A stretch of 64,000 bases of DNA from Haloferax mediterranei ATCC 33500 (GTDB lineage: Archaea > Halobacteriota > Halobacteria > Halobacteriales > Haloferacaceae), in contig NC_017941.2 in the NCBI RefSeq assembly GCF_000306765.2, forward strand, positions 1,860,001 to 1,924,000, read 5' to 3'. The notes below the pieces were generated by a model. The model had not been told where the DNA came from and ran no database searches. It saw nothing but the letters and a program-made list of their open reading frames with translations. Below, piece by piece: positions 26,454 through 35,632 of the stretch. The translations under genes and the position numbers were made by a program. Position 1 is the stretch's first letter; each line of letters begins with the position of its first letter.

Positions 26454-27014
26454 TCACTGGAACCCGCGGCCGACACCGTCGGATTCGATGAGGTCGTCGA
26501 GTTCTGACGAGAGTAACTCGTCGGCGTCCGTGAACTCGTCCGACAGACTGTCGAGGCGGTCGGGTCGGGCGTCGAACTCGTAGTCCATCGGGCCGAACGC
26601 GGGACTCTCCAGTGCCTCCATCACGTCGGTGAAAAAGTCGTCAGGTGAGGTCGGGGCCTCCGCGTGGACCTTCACCGTCTCTTCGAGGCGTCGCGCCATC
26701 GACTCCGCCTGCGATTCGTCTTCGGGCGGACGTTGCACCCCGAACAGGCCAGCGTCGTCTTCCTCGTGGCGATTCGGGAACAGTGGGTCGAGGTCGTCGT
26801 CGATGCGGCGGGCAACGCGAGCACCGACGCCGCGCACGTCGTACGGGTTCTTCGCGTACGTCTTGAGTTGGTAGACACCGACGTCGGGATGACCGAGAAA
26901 GAGGTCCTCGCCGATATGCTGCCGTCGCTGACCCGCGACGGCACGCCATGCATCCGGGTCGCGGCCGTCGTCGACAACGTCCGAGAGAATGTCTTGCCAA
27001 TCTCTGACGCGCAT
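26454..27014 (-). CDS. Conserved haloarchaeal hypothetical protein
   Basis: A 186-residue acidic protein starting MRVRDWQDILSDVVDDGRDPDAWRAVAG. It contains GEDLFLGHPDVGVYQLKTYAKNPYDVRGVGARVARRIDDDLDPLFP, which looks like a folded domain, then an acidic low-complexity C-terminus. I know no function. The ATG at 27014 is favoured since the 17 upstream codons are hydrophobic and atypical. It diverges from the Dna2-like gene with a 63-bp spacer, so shared control is possible. Confidence 0.75.
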   Translation of the reverse strand: MRVRDWQDILSDVVDDGRDPDAWRAVAGQRRQHIGEDLFLGHPDVGVYQLKTYAKNPYDVRGVGARVARRIDDDLDPLFPNRHEEDDAGLFGVQRPPEDESQAESMARRLEETVKVHAEAPTSPDDFFTDVMEALESPAFGPMDYEFDARPDRLDSLSDEFTDADELLSSELDDLIESDGVGRGFQ

Positions 27015-27077
27015 GGGTGAGCATATCGCTGCAGCGGGAAAGAACGTGACGGTTGTTCGGTTCACATTGTCGTTTCG

Positions 27078-29804
27078 ATGGCGGCGCAGTCGTCAGGCCG
27101 AGTCGAACGACCGACGGCTATTTGCCCGCGCCTCACCGACGACTTCGACGTGAACCTTCGCGGTCCGCTCGTCGAAGTCGGAGAGCCACGTGAAGTCGAG
27201 ACGCGGTACGGCGAGCGCTCGCTGGCGGAGGTGACGCTTCGCCCCGAACGCGGGACGGCCGACCCCGTCACCGTGACACTGTGGGGGAAGTGGACCCACG
27301 CCGCCGAGCACGCCGAACCGGGGATGGACCTGCTCGTCACCGACGTGGACGAATCGGAGTACAAAGGCGAGACGACCTACGCGACCGGAAAAGAGTCGTT
27401 CGTCGTCGTCGAACCCGACTTCCTCGTCGACGTGACCGACATCCGTTCGTGGGTGCAGTGCTCGCGGATGTATTACCTGAACAAACTCTCGGGCATCCCG
27501 CTGAACTACCCGGTCGTGAAAGGGACCATCGTCCACGACGTATTCGGCGACCTCCTTCGCGGGCGCGACCTCGATTCTTCCATCGACGAACGTATCGAAG
27601 AGCGCGGCCTCGAACTCGGGTTACTTGGGCGCGAAGTCGAGGAAGTCGCGGACGAAGTCCGCCGAAACGCCGCCGCCATCGAGGGCTGGCTTTCGCAGGG
27701 CGTGCTCACCGACGAAGACGAATGGCGTTCGGAGTACACGCTCATCTCGCCGACGTTCGGCATCAAAGGCCGCGCCGACGCCCTCCGTCGGGGGTCGCCG
27801 GTCGAACTCAAGACCGGCAAGAACCTCAAGCGCGACCCGCGGTTTCAGGACAAGATTCAGGCCGCGGCGTACGCGCTCATTCTGGACGAACGCGGCGTTC
27901 CGGTCGATACGGGAACGCTCCTCTACACGAAGAACACGACGCTCGACCGAACCGAAGAATCGGGCGACCTCTCGCCGGCGAAGGACTTCTCCATCGGTCG
28001 CGGTCTCCTCGAATTCGTCGTCCGCACCCGAAACGAAATCGCGGCGATGGAACACGACGTGTCGGTGCCGACGGGTTACGAGTCGAACTCGAAGTGCCAG
28101 TACTGCTTCGAGAAGGACACCTGCATGGTCGTCTCCGGCCGACTCGGACAGGAGTCGAAAGCCGGAGCCATCGGTAACCCGGTCTCCGAGGACGAACGCG
28201 AGTACTTCGACCGCTTCTACCGCGCCATCGAAGAAGAGCGCCGGGCAGTCCACGACGAGTACCGAAAACTCTGGGACCAAACTGCCGAAGAGCGGGCCGA
28301 CGACGACCGGGCCATCATCGGTCTCGAACCACTCGGCCGCGAGGAACGACCCGACGGGACGTGGGAACTCCGCGCGAAGAAGACCGACGACGCGGTGTCG
28401 AAACTCCGCGAGGGCGACGTTGCGCTCGCCAGTGACGGCCACCCCGTCGAGGGTCACGCCGAACTCGCCCGCATCGTCGAACTCGGCGAGGAAGTCGTCG
28501 TCACGACCGACGAACCCGTCCCGCTTCGCCGACTGGACGTGTACCCCTCGGAACTCACCGTGGACAGGCTCCTCACCGCCCTCCACGACGCGATTCTGAA
28601 GGGGAGTCCAGACCGAAAGGACGTGTTGTTCGACCGCCGTGCGCCCGATTTTTCGGACCGCTCCGCCGAGACGACCTACATCGACAACAACGAGGCACAG
28701 GACGAGGCGGTCAGTCTCGCCATCGACGCGGACGACCTCGCACTCATCCACGGGCCGCCGGGCACGGGCAAGACCTACACCATCGCCCGGACCATTCGCG
28801 CCCTCGTCGAAGACGGAAACCGTGTCCTCTTGTCCGCGTTTACGAACCGTGCCGTCGACAACGCCCTCGAAGCCCTGCGCGACCAAGGGTTCGAATCTAT
28901 CGTCCGAGTCGGCACCGAGTCGGGCGTCCGCGAGGACATGCTGGACGTTCGACTCTCCCGAAGCGGCGACCCGAACACGCTCGCAAGCGCCCTTCACGAT
29001 GCCCCGGTTGTGGCCGCGACGACAGCGACGTGTGGCTCGCGCGTGATGCGCGAACAGTCGTTCGACGTCGCGCTCGTCGACGAAGCGTCACAACTCACCG
29101 AACCGGGAACGCTCGCCGCCGCGAACCTCGCAGACCGGTTCGTTCTCGTCGGCGACCACAAGCAACTGCCGCCGGTCGTCCGCGCCGAAAACGACCTGCA
29201 GACCTCGCTGTTTCAGCGACTCATCGAATCACATCCGGACGCGTCGGTGATGCTCGACCGCCAGTACCGGATGTCACAGCGGATTCAGGCGTTCGCCTCT
29301 GCGGAGTTCTACGACGGCGCACTCCGCCCGGCAACCGGGGAGGTGGCTGCACAGCACCTCCGAGACCTCGGCATCGGTGTCGCCGATCTGCCCGACGAAA
29401 CCGCCGACCCCGTCTCCTTTGTCGACCCCGACGGTCGGCGCGTCGGCAACACGAACCCAGTCGAGGCCGACCGCGTGGCCGAAATCGTCGCCGCCTACGA
29501 GGCCGCTGGAGTCGACGCCGACGACATCGGCGTCATCGCGCCGTTCCGCGCCCAGGTGGCCGAAATCTCCCGCCGAACCGACGTGACCGTCGACACGGTC
29601 GACCGGTTCCAAGGGTCGTCGAAGGAGGTTATTATCGTCTCCTTTGTCGCCACCGGCGACCTCGACGGACCGCTGTTCGAGGACCACCGCAGAATCAACG
29701 TCGCTCTCACGCGGGCGAAAAAGGCGCTCTGTCTCGTTGGTGACGCCGACGCGCTCGAATCGGACCCGTTCTACGACCGGATGTTGCAGTGGGCGCGACG
29801 GTAG
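27078..29804 (+). CDS. Dna2-like Fe-S nuclease/superfamily 1 helicase
   Basis: A 908-residue DNA repair enzyme. Residues 20-115 look like an OB-fold. A RecB/Cas4-like nuclease follows: its Fe-S cysteines are C128 and C340, C343, C349, and its catalytic residues are GRAD (D234) and ELKTGK (E243, K245). The C-terminal half is an SF1 helicase with Walker A GPPGTGKT at 559-566, Walker B VDEAS at 667-671, GDHKQLPP, and the late motif VALTRAKKALCLVGD. It resembles eukaryotic Dna2, which trims flaps and resects ends. All catalytic residues are intact. Confidence 0.9.
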   Translation: MAAQSSGRVERPTAICPRLTDDFDVNLRGPLVEVGEPREVETRYGERSLAEVTLRPERGTADPVTVTLWGKWTHAAEHAEPGMDLLVTDVDESEYKGETTYATGKESFVVVEPDFLVDVTDIRSWVQCSRMYYLNKLSGIPLNYPVVKGTIVHDVFGDLLRGRDLDSSIDERIEERGLELGLLGREVEEVADEVRRNAAAIEGWLSQGVLTDEDEWRSEYTLISPTFGIKGRADALRRGSPVELKTGKNLKRDPRFQDKIQAAAYALILDERGVPVDTGTLLYTKNTTLDRTEESGDLSPAKDFSIGRGLLEFVVRTRNEIAAMEHDVSVPTGYESNSKCQYCFEKDTCMVVSGRLGQESKAGAIGNPVSEDEREYFDRFYRAIEEERRAVHDEYRKLWDQTAEERADDDRAIIGLEPLGREERPDGTWELRAKKTDDAVSKLREGDVALASDGHPVEGHAELARIVELGEEVVVTTDEPVPLRRLDVYPSELTVDRLLTALHDAILKGSPDRKDVLFDRRAPDFSDRSAETTYIDNNEAQDEAVSLAIDADDLALIHGPPGTGKTYTIARTIRALVEDGNRVLLSAFTNRAVDNALEALRDQGFESIVRVGTESGVREDMLDVRLSRSGDPNTLASALHDAPVVAATTATCGSRVMREQSFDVALVDEASQLTEPGTLAAANLADRFVLVGDHKQLPPVVRAENDLQTSLFQRLIESHPDASVMLDRQYRMSQRIQAFASAEFYDGALRPATGEVAAQHLRDLGIGVADLPDETADPVSFVDPDGRRVGNTNPVEADRVAEIVAAYEAAGVDADDIGVIAPFRAQVAEISRRTDVTVDTVDRFQGSSKEVIIVSFVATGDLDGPLFEDHRRINVALTRAKKALCLVGDADALESDPFYDRMLQWARR

Positions 29805-29848
29805 TCTCTTAAACCGTGTCGCGTCGGCGGTGACCGCCCTGTCTGCGC

Positions 29849-29938
29849 CGCCGAGAGCCGGGGTCGCTGAGAGTCGGGGTCGCTGAGAGTCGGGCCGCAG
29901 ACAGTCGGGCCGCCGTCGAGAGTTGGGCCGCCGACAGA
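29849..29938. repeat. Imperfect 15-18 bp tandem repeats
   Basis: Five to six units related to gctgagagtcggggtc (gccgagagccggggtc, gcagacagtcgggcc, gccgtcgagagttgggcc) occupy most of the spacer between the Dna2-like gene and the LarA-like gene. They end about 30 bp before the LarA ATG and leave little room for a normal promoter. Confidence 0.65.
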
Positions 29939-29967
29939 TTCTCCTTTCTGCTGCCGTACCAGAAGGC

Positions 29968-31188
29968 ATGAACCTCCCTCTCGGCGATGGGAGACTGTCC
30001 GTCTCACTCCCGTCGTGTTCGGTCGATGTCGCACGTCCACCGGGTGGTGCACCCGTCGACCCCCGGACCGCGGCTGAGGCCGCAATGGAGCGCCCGCACG
30101 GGCCGCCGCTCGCCGGGCTCGTCAATTCGACCGATGAGGTCGCCATCGTCGTCACCGACGTGACCCGAGATACCCCGGACGACGTGCTCTTGGACGTGCT
30201 CTTCGACCATCTGCCGGTCCCGCGAGAGAACGTTACTGTCGTCGTCGGTCTCGGACTGCACCGCCCGATGACGGACGCGGAACTCCGCGACGGTCTCGGC
30301 GAGTACGCTGACCTCGCGGTGAACCACGACCCCGACTCGGTCGTCGCCCTCGGCGCGGTCGATGGGTGCCCGGTCTCCGTCCATCCCGCCGTCGCCGACG
30401 CCGACGTAGTCCTCTCCACCGGCATGGCCGAACCGCACCAGTACGCGGGTTTTTCCGGCGGCGCGAAGACGGTCGTCATCGGCGCAGGCTCCGAATCCAT
30501 CATCCGCTACACCCACGGCCCGGACATGCTCTCGCGGGACGGTGTTCGCCTCGGCCGCGTCCGCGGGAACCCATTCCGCGAGACACTCGACAGAGCCGGA
30601 CTCATCGCCGGTCCCGACTTCTGTCTCAACGTGACGAAGGGACCGGATGGGTTCCTCGGCGCGGCCGCCGGGAACCCAATCTCAGTCGTTCGCTCCTTGG
30701 CTGCAACCGCCCGCGAAGCGCTCTCTGTTTCGGTCGACACCAACTACGACGCGGTCGTCTGCGGCGTCGGCGCGCCGAAAGACGCGAACCTCTATCAGGC
30801 GACCCGCGCGGCGACGTACGTCGCTCTCGGCGACCGAAACCCGCTCGGGAGCGGTTCCGATGATTGCGGCCGACTCGTCATCCCCGCGGCGCTTCCCGAG
30901 GGTGCTGGCGAGGGGACCGGCGAAAAACGATTCTTCGACGCGCTCTCGTCGGCGACCGACGCCGCCTCGCTCTACGAGTCGATGCGGGCGGGCTACGAAC
31001 CGGGCGCGCAACGGGCGTTCGTCGTCGCGCGCGTCCTCCGCGACCACGACGTGTACGTGACGAACTCGGCGTCGCCGGACGTGGTGAATTCGTGTCTCAT
31101 GCATGCCCGCGAGTCGGTCGAAGACGCCGTCGAACCCGGCAGTCGCGTGCTCGTCGTTCCCAACGCGCTGAACACGCTGTTGGTCTGA
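29968..31188 (+). CDS. LarA-type nickel-dependent racemase/epimerase family protein
   Basis: A 406-residue DUF2088/LarA-family protein. Residues that bind the nickel-pincer cofactor in lactate racemase are conserved in position: H98 (GLGLHRPMT), H157 (AEPHQYAG), K167 (FSGGAKTVV) and H183 (YTHGPDM). The reaction is probably racemisation or epimerisation of a 2-hydroxy acid; the actual substrate is not shown. No larB, larC or larE is in the window, so the cofactor must be made elsewhere. The ATG at 29968 is chosen, as the earlier frame reads through tandem repeats. Confidence 0.82.
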   Translation: MNLPLGDGRLSVSLPSCSVDVARPPGGAPVDPRTAAEAAMERPHGPPLAGLVNSTDEVAIVVTDVTRDTPDDVLLDVLFDHLPVPRENVTVVVGLGLHRPMTDAELRDGLGEYADLAVNHDPDSVVALGAVDGCPVSVHPAVADADVVLSTGMAEPHQYAGFSGGAKTVVIGAGSESIIRYTHGPDMLSRDGVRLGRVRGNPFRETLDRAGLIAGPDFCLNVTKGPDGFLGAAAGNPISVVRSLAATAREALSVSVDTNYDAVVCGVGAPKDANLYQATRAATYVALGDRNPLGSGSDDCGRLVIPAALPEGAGEGTGEKRFFDALSSATDAASLYESMRAGYEPGAQRAFVVARVLRDHDVYVTNSASPDVVNSCLMHARESVEDAVEPGSRVLVVPNALNTLLV

Positions 31189-31191
31189 TTT

Positions 31192-33948
31192 TCAGGCGAC
31201 GTCGATGTCGAGGTCGTCGCCCCCGTCACCGATTTCGTTCAGGACGCGCTCGTGGAACTCTCGAAGCGCCGCGCTCTCGTCTTCGGCGAGAACCACGTCG
31301 CTCGCCATCAACGTCGCAAGCCCGAAGGCGCGCGGGGTTGGCGTCGATACCTGTTGGTCAACGATGTCGACCTCGTCGTCCTGTACGGCTTCGAGCACGT
31401 CCTCGATGGCCGCGAGGTTCAGTTTGTCCTGCAGAATCTCGCGGTAGGTCTCCTCCATCACGGCGAACTCGTCTAAGTCCTGTGTAAACGACAGCAGCAT
31501 CTCGGAGGAGACTTGCTGCTGGGCGGCGGACTTCTCGTAGCCCTTGTAGCGCTTCAGAATCATGAGCGAGCGCGTCGCGTTGATACGGAAATAGCGCTTC
31601 AGGAGGTCGGTTCCGTTCAGGGCCGCGCGGAGGTCTGCTTCGACCACATCCGGATTCAGGTCGCGAAGGATGCCCGCGAGGTCGACCTTGCGGTTCAGCG
31701 GCATCGAGAGCGAAAATCCGTTGTCGGCGACGGCGACCTGGACGTTTGCGTTGGTCCGGCGGGCACAATGGTACGCGAGGAGGCGCGAGAGACCGTCGTT
31801 GAACTGTCTGCCGTAGGTGCAGTGAACGTAGTAGTGGCGGCGGTAGGCGTCGCGGTCGAGTTCGGCTTCGACGACCAGTCTCGATGGGGTCGCTACGCTC
31901 TCCGGACCGCCGTACTGGACCTGTTCGTCGAACATCCGCGTGATGGCGCGAACGCTGTTTTCGTCGAGCGAGTGGTCGCGGAGCCACGTCCGAACCGCTG
32001 GTGGGCCGCCGGACTGGAGACGGTCGACGAGTTCGGCCTGAAACGCGGCTATCTCGCGGCCGAGGTCGTACGAGAGGGGTAGTCGCTCTGAGAACCACGA
32101 GGGAACAGTCGGCCGTTGCGAGGTCCGGTCGACGTAGACCTTCGACCCGCGGCGGTATCGGTAGGCGAAGTTGTCGCCGCCGAGGACGAACACGTCGCCT
32201 TTCTCCAGCGTGTCGAGGTAGCTTTCGTCCAGCGTGCCGACCCACTGGTCGGCCCCGCGGACCAACACGTCGCAGGTGAAGGAATCGGGGATGGTCCCGA
32301 TATTGGTCATGTAGATGACGCGGGCCATCCGACCGCGCTTACCGACGAGTGGTTCGCCGACGGGGTACTCCTCGTAGTGATGTTCGCCGTCCGGTGGGTC
32401 GTTGGTGTCGCACCAGACCTTCGCGTAGACGTGCTTGTCTTCGAGACCCGCGTAGTCAGCGGTGAGATAGCGAAACAGGCGCTCGAAGTCGTCGTCCGAG
32501 AAGTTCCGGTACGGGTAAGCACGTCGGAGTGTCTTGCGGACCTCGAACTCGGGTCGAATCGAATTGATGGCCATCCCGTAGACCTGCTGGGAAGCCACGT
32601 CGAAGGCGTTCTCGGGGATAAACACCCGGTCTACGAAGCCCTCCTCGGCTTTCGTCAGCATCACCGCGCACTCGACGAGTTCGTCTCTGTCGAGCGCGAT
32701 GACCCGGCCTTCGACGGTCTGGCCGAGTTGGTGGCCCGCCCGCCCGACGCGCTGGAGAAGCGAGGCGACGGATTTCGGCGACCCGACCTGCACCACGAGG
32801 TCGATGTGGGGCATGTCGATGCCGAGTTCGAGGCTCGTGGAGGTGGTGACGACCTGCAACTCGCCCGCCTTCAGTCTTGACTCGATTTCCTGTCTCCGCT
32901 CCTTCGAGAGACTACCGTGGTGGCATCCAGAGTTCGTCTCGTCGATGTCGTCGTAGGTCTCCCGGAGGTTGTGCAGGACGCGCTCCGCCCCGGACCGCGT
33001 GTTCGTAAAGACGAGCGTGTTCGTGTGCGACGCGACGAGTTCGTGCAGGCGGTCGTAGAATCGCGTCTGTACCTCGTCTCGGGGCGTCCGAATCAGGTCG
33101 TCTGTGGGACACTCAAGTTCGATGTCGAAGTCGCGGACGAACCGCGTGTCGACGATGTCATAGTCGCGTGGCTCGCCGTCTTCGTAGCCGACAAGGAACT
33201 CGGCGACCGTATCAAGCGGTTCGACAGTGGCCGAACAGCCGATTCGCGTCGGCGACGACTCGGCAAGGTCTTCTAAGCGCTCTAGTGACACCGACAAATG
33301 AGTCCCGCGTTTGTTCTCCGCGAGGCTGTGAATCTCGTCGACGACGACGTACTCGACGGTCCGGAGTTTCTCTTTGAACTTCGGTGAGTTGAGCAGGATG
33401 GCGAGTGTCTCCGGCGTCGTATTGAGGATGTGCGGCGTCTCCGAGAGCATCTTCTGCCGGTCGGTAGAGGACGTGTCGCCGTGGCGGATGGCGTGTCTGA
33501 TATTGATAGTCTCGTCGCGGGCGGCGGCGATGTCCGCGATGCCATCCAGTGGCTCGGTGAGATTCCGATGGATGTCGTTTGCAAGCGATTTGAGCGGTGA
33601 GACGTACAGGCAGTAGACGGAGTTGTCGAGCCCGTCGGGAGACTCCCGGTCGCGGCGGAACAACTCGTTGATGATGGCGGTAAAGGACGCGAGCGTCTTT
33701 CCCGACCCCGTGGGGGCACAGATGAGGGCGTTTTCTTCCTCGTGAATGAGGGGAATCGCCCCGCGTTGCGGCGGAGTGAAAAAGCCGCCGTTGCCGGGGA
33801 CGAACTCGCCGAACTGGTCGACCCACCACTCTTGAACGGCGGGTTCCAGTAAGTCGAGTACGCCCTCGTCGGCGACGGACACCGTTTCTGGGTCGAATTC
33901 GTAGTCGTCCCCCTTCGCGGTGAGGAGGGAACGGCCACGCTGGGTCAT
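31192..33948 (-). CDS. lhr: Lhr-type ATP-dependent DNA helicase (superfamily 2)
   Basis: A 918-residue 3'-5' helicase of the Lhr family, linked to DNA repair. Walker A APTGSGKT is at 78-85, DEIH at 204-207, motif III SATVEPL, and motif VI in LLQRVGRAGHQLGQ. A winged-helix and the long Lhr C-terminal region follow (from about residue 480), ending with an acidic tail. Its stop is 4 bp from the LarA gene's stop, the two being convergent. Confidence 0.93.
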   Translation of the reverse strand: MTQRGRSLLTAKGDDYEFDPETVSVADEGVLDLLEPAVQEWWVDQFGEFVPGNGGFFTPPQRGAIPLIHEEENALICAPTGSGKTLASFTAIINELFRRDRESPDGLDNSVYCLYVSPLKSLANDIHRNLTEPLDGIADIAAARDETINIRHAIRHGDTSSTDRQKMLSETPHILNTTPETLAILLNSPKFKEKLRTVEYVVVDEIHSLAENKRGTHLSVSLERLEDLAESSPTRIGCSATVEPLDTVAEFLVGYEDGEPRDYDIVDTRFVRDFDIELECPTDDLIRTPRDEVQTRFYDRLHELVASHTNTLVFTNTRSGAERVLHNLRETYDDIDETNSGCHHGSLSKERRQEIESRLKAGELQVVTTSTSLELGIDMPHIDLVVQVGSPKSVASLLQRVGRAGHQLGQTVEGRVIALDRDELVECAVMLTKAEEGFVDRVFIPENAFDVASQQVYGMAINSIRPEFEVRKTLRRAYPYRNFSDDDFERLFRYLTADYAGLEDKHVYAKVWCDTNDPPDGEHHYEEYPVGEPLVGKRGRMARVIYMTNIGTIPDSFTCDVLVRGADQWVGTLDESYLDTLEKGDVFVLGGDNFAYRYRRGSKVYVDRTSQRPTVPSWFSERLPLSYDLGREIAAFQAELVDRLQSGGPPAVRTWLRDHSLDENSVRAITRMFDEQVQYGGPESVATPSRLVVEAELDRDAYRRHYYVHCTYGRQFNDGLSRLLAYHCARRTNANVQVAVADNGFSLSMPLNRKVDLAGILRDLNPDVVEADLRAALNGTDLLKRYFRINATRSLMILKRYKGYEKSAAQQQVSSEMLLSFTQDLDEFAVMEETYREILQDKLNLAAIEDVLEAVQDDEVDIVDQQVSTPTPRAFGLATLMASDVVLAEDESAALREFHERVLNEIGDGGDDLDIDVA

Positions 33949-34090
33949 TACTTCGGGGTTAGCCTGCGCAGGTATGAGGGTTGTGCCCCGTCAGTCGTCG
34001 TTATGTCCCGTCATCGTCGAACCGGGACGAACGTGTGTTGCGGCCGACTTGAGCACAAGGACTAACGGCCGAGACGTGGTATTTGAGCGT

Positions 34091-34837
34091 ATGCGCGTCA
34101 CATTCCTCGGTACTGGTAGTGCGATGCCCGTTTCCGGTCGTGCTCAGACCGGACTGCTGCTCGAATCGGACACGCACGCGCTCCTTGTCGACTGCGGGTC
34201 GGGCGTGCTGGCTCGACTCGCCGAGACCGAGGTTGGGTACGAAGGCATCTCATCGGTGCTCCTCACACACCTCCATCTCGACCACGTTTCGGACCTCATG
34301 CCCCTCGTCAAGGCCCGTTGGCTTGCCGGTGAAGAGTATCTCGAAATCGTCGGGCCGGAGGGGACGAAGGCGCTCGTCGACGGTCTCTTCGACGTACACG
34401 ACTACCTGAAAGGCCGATTAGAGATTCGGGTCCGCGAGGTCGGTCCCCACGAGTTCGGTATCACCGGATTCGACGTGCTCGGCTACGAAGTCCGCCACTC
34501 GATTCCGACGCTCGCGTACCGGTTCACGCACGAAATGGGAGAATCCGACTTCGTCTTCTCCGGCGACACCGAGGCGTTCGACGGACTCGCCGAGTTCGCC
34601 GACGGTGCTTCTGTCCTCGTCCACGACTGCTCGTTCCCCGACGACGTGGACGTCTCGAACCACCCGACGCCGAGCAAAGTGGGTGAAACGCTCGCCGGGT
34701 ACGACATCGACAGGGTCATTCTCACGCACTTGTACCCGCACGCCGACCGCGTCACCGACAACCTCGAAGCGCGAGTCAGTGACCACTTCGACGGCGACGT
34801 ACAGGTCGCAGAAGACGGGTTAGTCGTCGAATTCTGA
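34091..34837 (+). CDS. MBL-fold hydrolase, RNase Z-like
   Basis: A 248-residue metallo-beta-lactamase fold. MRVTFLGTGSAMPVSGRAQTG is the typical RNase Z-like start, and the metal motif THLHLDH is at residues 59-65. FSGDTEAFD and LTHLYPHAD supply later ligands. It lacks the long exosite arm of bona fide tRNase Z, so tRNA 3' processing is not certain. The first ATG with this start is at 34091. It diverges from lhr. Confidence 0.8.
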   Translation: MRVTFLGTGSAMPVSGRAQTGLLLESDTHALLVDCGSGVLARLAETEVGYEGISSVLLTHLHLDHVSDLMPLVKARWLAGEEYLEIVGPEGTKALVDGLFDVHDYLKGRLEIRVREVGPHEFGITGFDVLGYEVRHSIPTLAYRFTHEMGESDFVFSGDTEAFDGLAEFADGASVLVHDCSFPDDVDVSNHPTPSKVGETLAGYDIDRVILTHLYPHADRVTDNLEARVSDHFDGDVQVAEDGLVVEF

Positions 34838-34885
34838 ACGGTTGTCGCTCTGAGAGCGACCGATACGAAAATCGGGTTTCTTCCG

Positions 34886-35632
34886 TTATTCCCCGCGAAT
34901 CACGGTGCCGGGCGACTCGCCAGCGACGAATGCGGAGAGTCCGTCGGGACCGAACACGTGGGCGGGTGCGCCGAGCGCGAGCAACTTGCGAACTTTCGCG
35001 GCCATGCCGCCGGTCACGTCCGTCGATTCCGACCCGCCGAGCGCGTCTGCTGCGTCCGCAAACGCGGTGATTTCCGGAATCACCGCTCCGTCGGTATCGA
35101 GGACGCCGGGGACGGTCGAACAGAGACCGACGCGGTCGGCGTCGAGACCGGACGCCAGCGAGACCACGAGGTCGTCGCCGCTGACGATGGTTGCACCCTC
35201 GCCCGCGTGCGCGATGACATCCCCGTGGAGAACCGGGACGAATCCTTCGGCGAGCATCGTCTCAGTTGCGGCGAGTGAGAGCGACAGCGACCCATCTGTT
35301 TCGCGCGCACCAGCCGAGAGTGGGTGAACCGGGAGGGCAGAGACGCCTCGTTCCGCGAGCGCGTCGAGGACGGCGTCGTTCAGGCGCTTCATCGCATCGT
35401 GGATGGCACGGACACCGATTTCGTCGTGCGTGCCTGTATCCGAGGAGACGTCGTGGTCGGCGGCGTGGGGGTGCCCGAAGCTTCCGGCGCCGTGGACGAC
35501 GACGACCTGCCCTGATTCTGCAAGGGTTGCGACGGCGTCTGCAGCAGCGGCAAGACCGTCTTTATCGATCGTCTCGAGTTCGTCTTTGTCGGTGACGACG
35601 CTCCCGCCGAGTTTGAGGACGACGAGGCTCAC
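34886..35632 (-). CDS. Isopentenyl phosphate kinase
   Basis: A 248-residue amino-acid-kinase-fold enzyme that phosphorylates isopentenyl phosphate to IPP in the archaeal mevalonate pathway, the precursor route to ether lipids. Motifs include LKLGGSVVTDKDELE at the start, VVHGAGSFGHPHA with the catalytic histidine, and ATIVSGDDLVV. The start overlaps the mevalonate kinase stop by 4 bp (35629-35632), so the two pathway enzymes are co-translated. Confidence 0.93.
   Translation of the reverse strand: MSLVVLKLGGSVVTDKDELETIDKDGLAAAADAVATLAESGQVVVVHGAGSFGHPHAADHDVSSDTGTHDEIGVRAIHDAMKRLNDAVLDALAERGVSALPVHPLSAGARETDGSLSLSLAATETMLAEGFVPVLHGDVIAHAGEGATIVSGDDLVVSLASGLDADRVGLCSTVPGVLDTDGAVIPEITAFADAADALGGSESTDVTGGMAAKVRKLLALGAPAHVFGPDGLSAFVAGESPGTVIRGE

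Noticed and set aside
27621..28997. 458-codon minus-strand frame inside the Dna2-like gene
   Set aside because: It is a shadow of the Dna2-like nuclease-helicase, which has complete motifs on the plus strand.
34091..34837. Naming the MBL protein as tRNase Z
   Set aside because: The start and metal motif fit the RNase Z group, but the exosite arm that binds tRNA is not seen, so only an RNase Z-like fold is stated.
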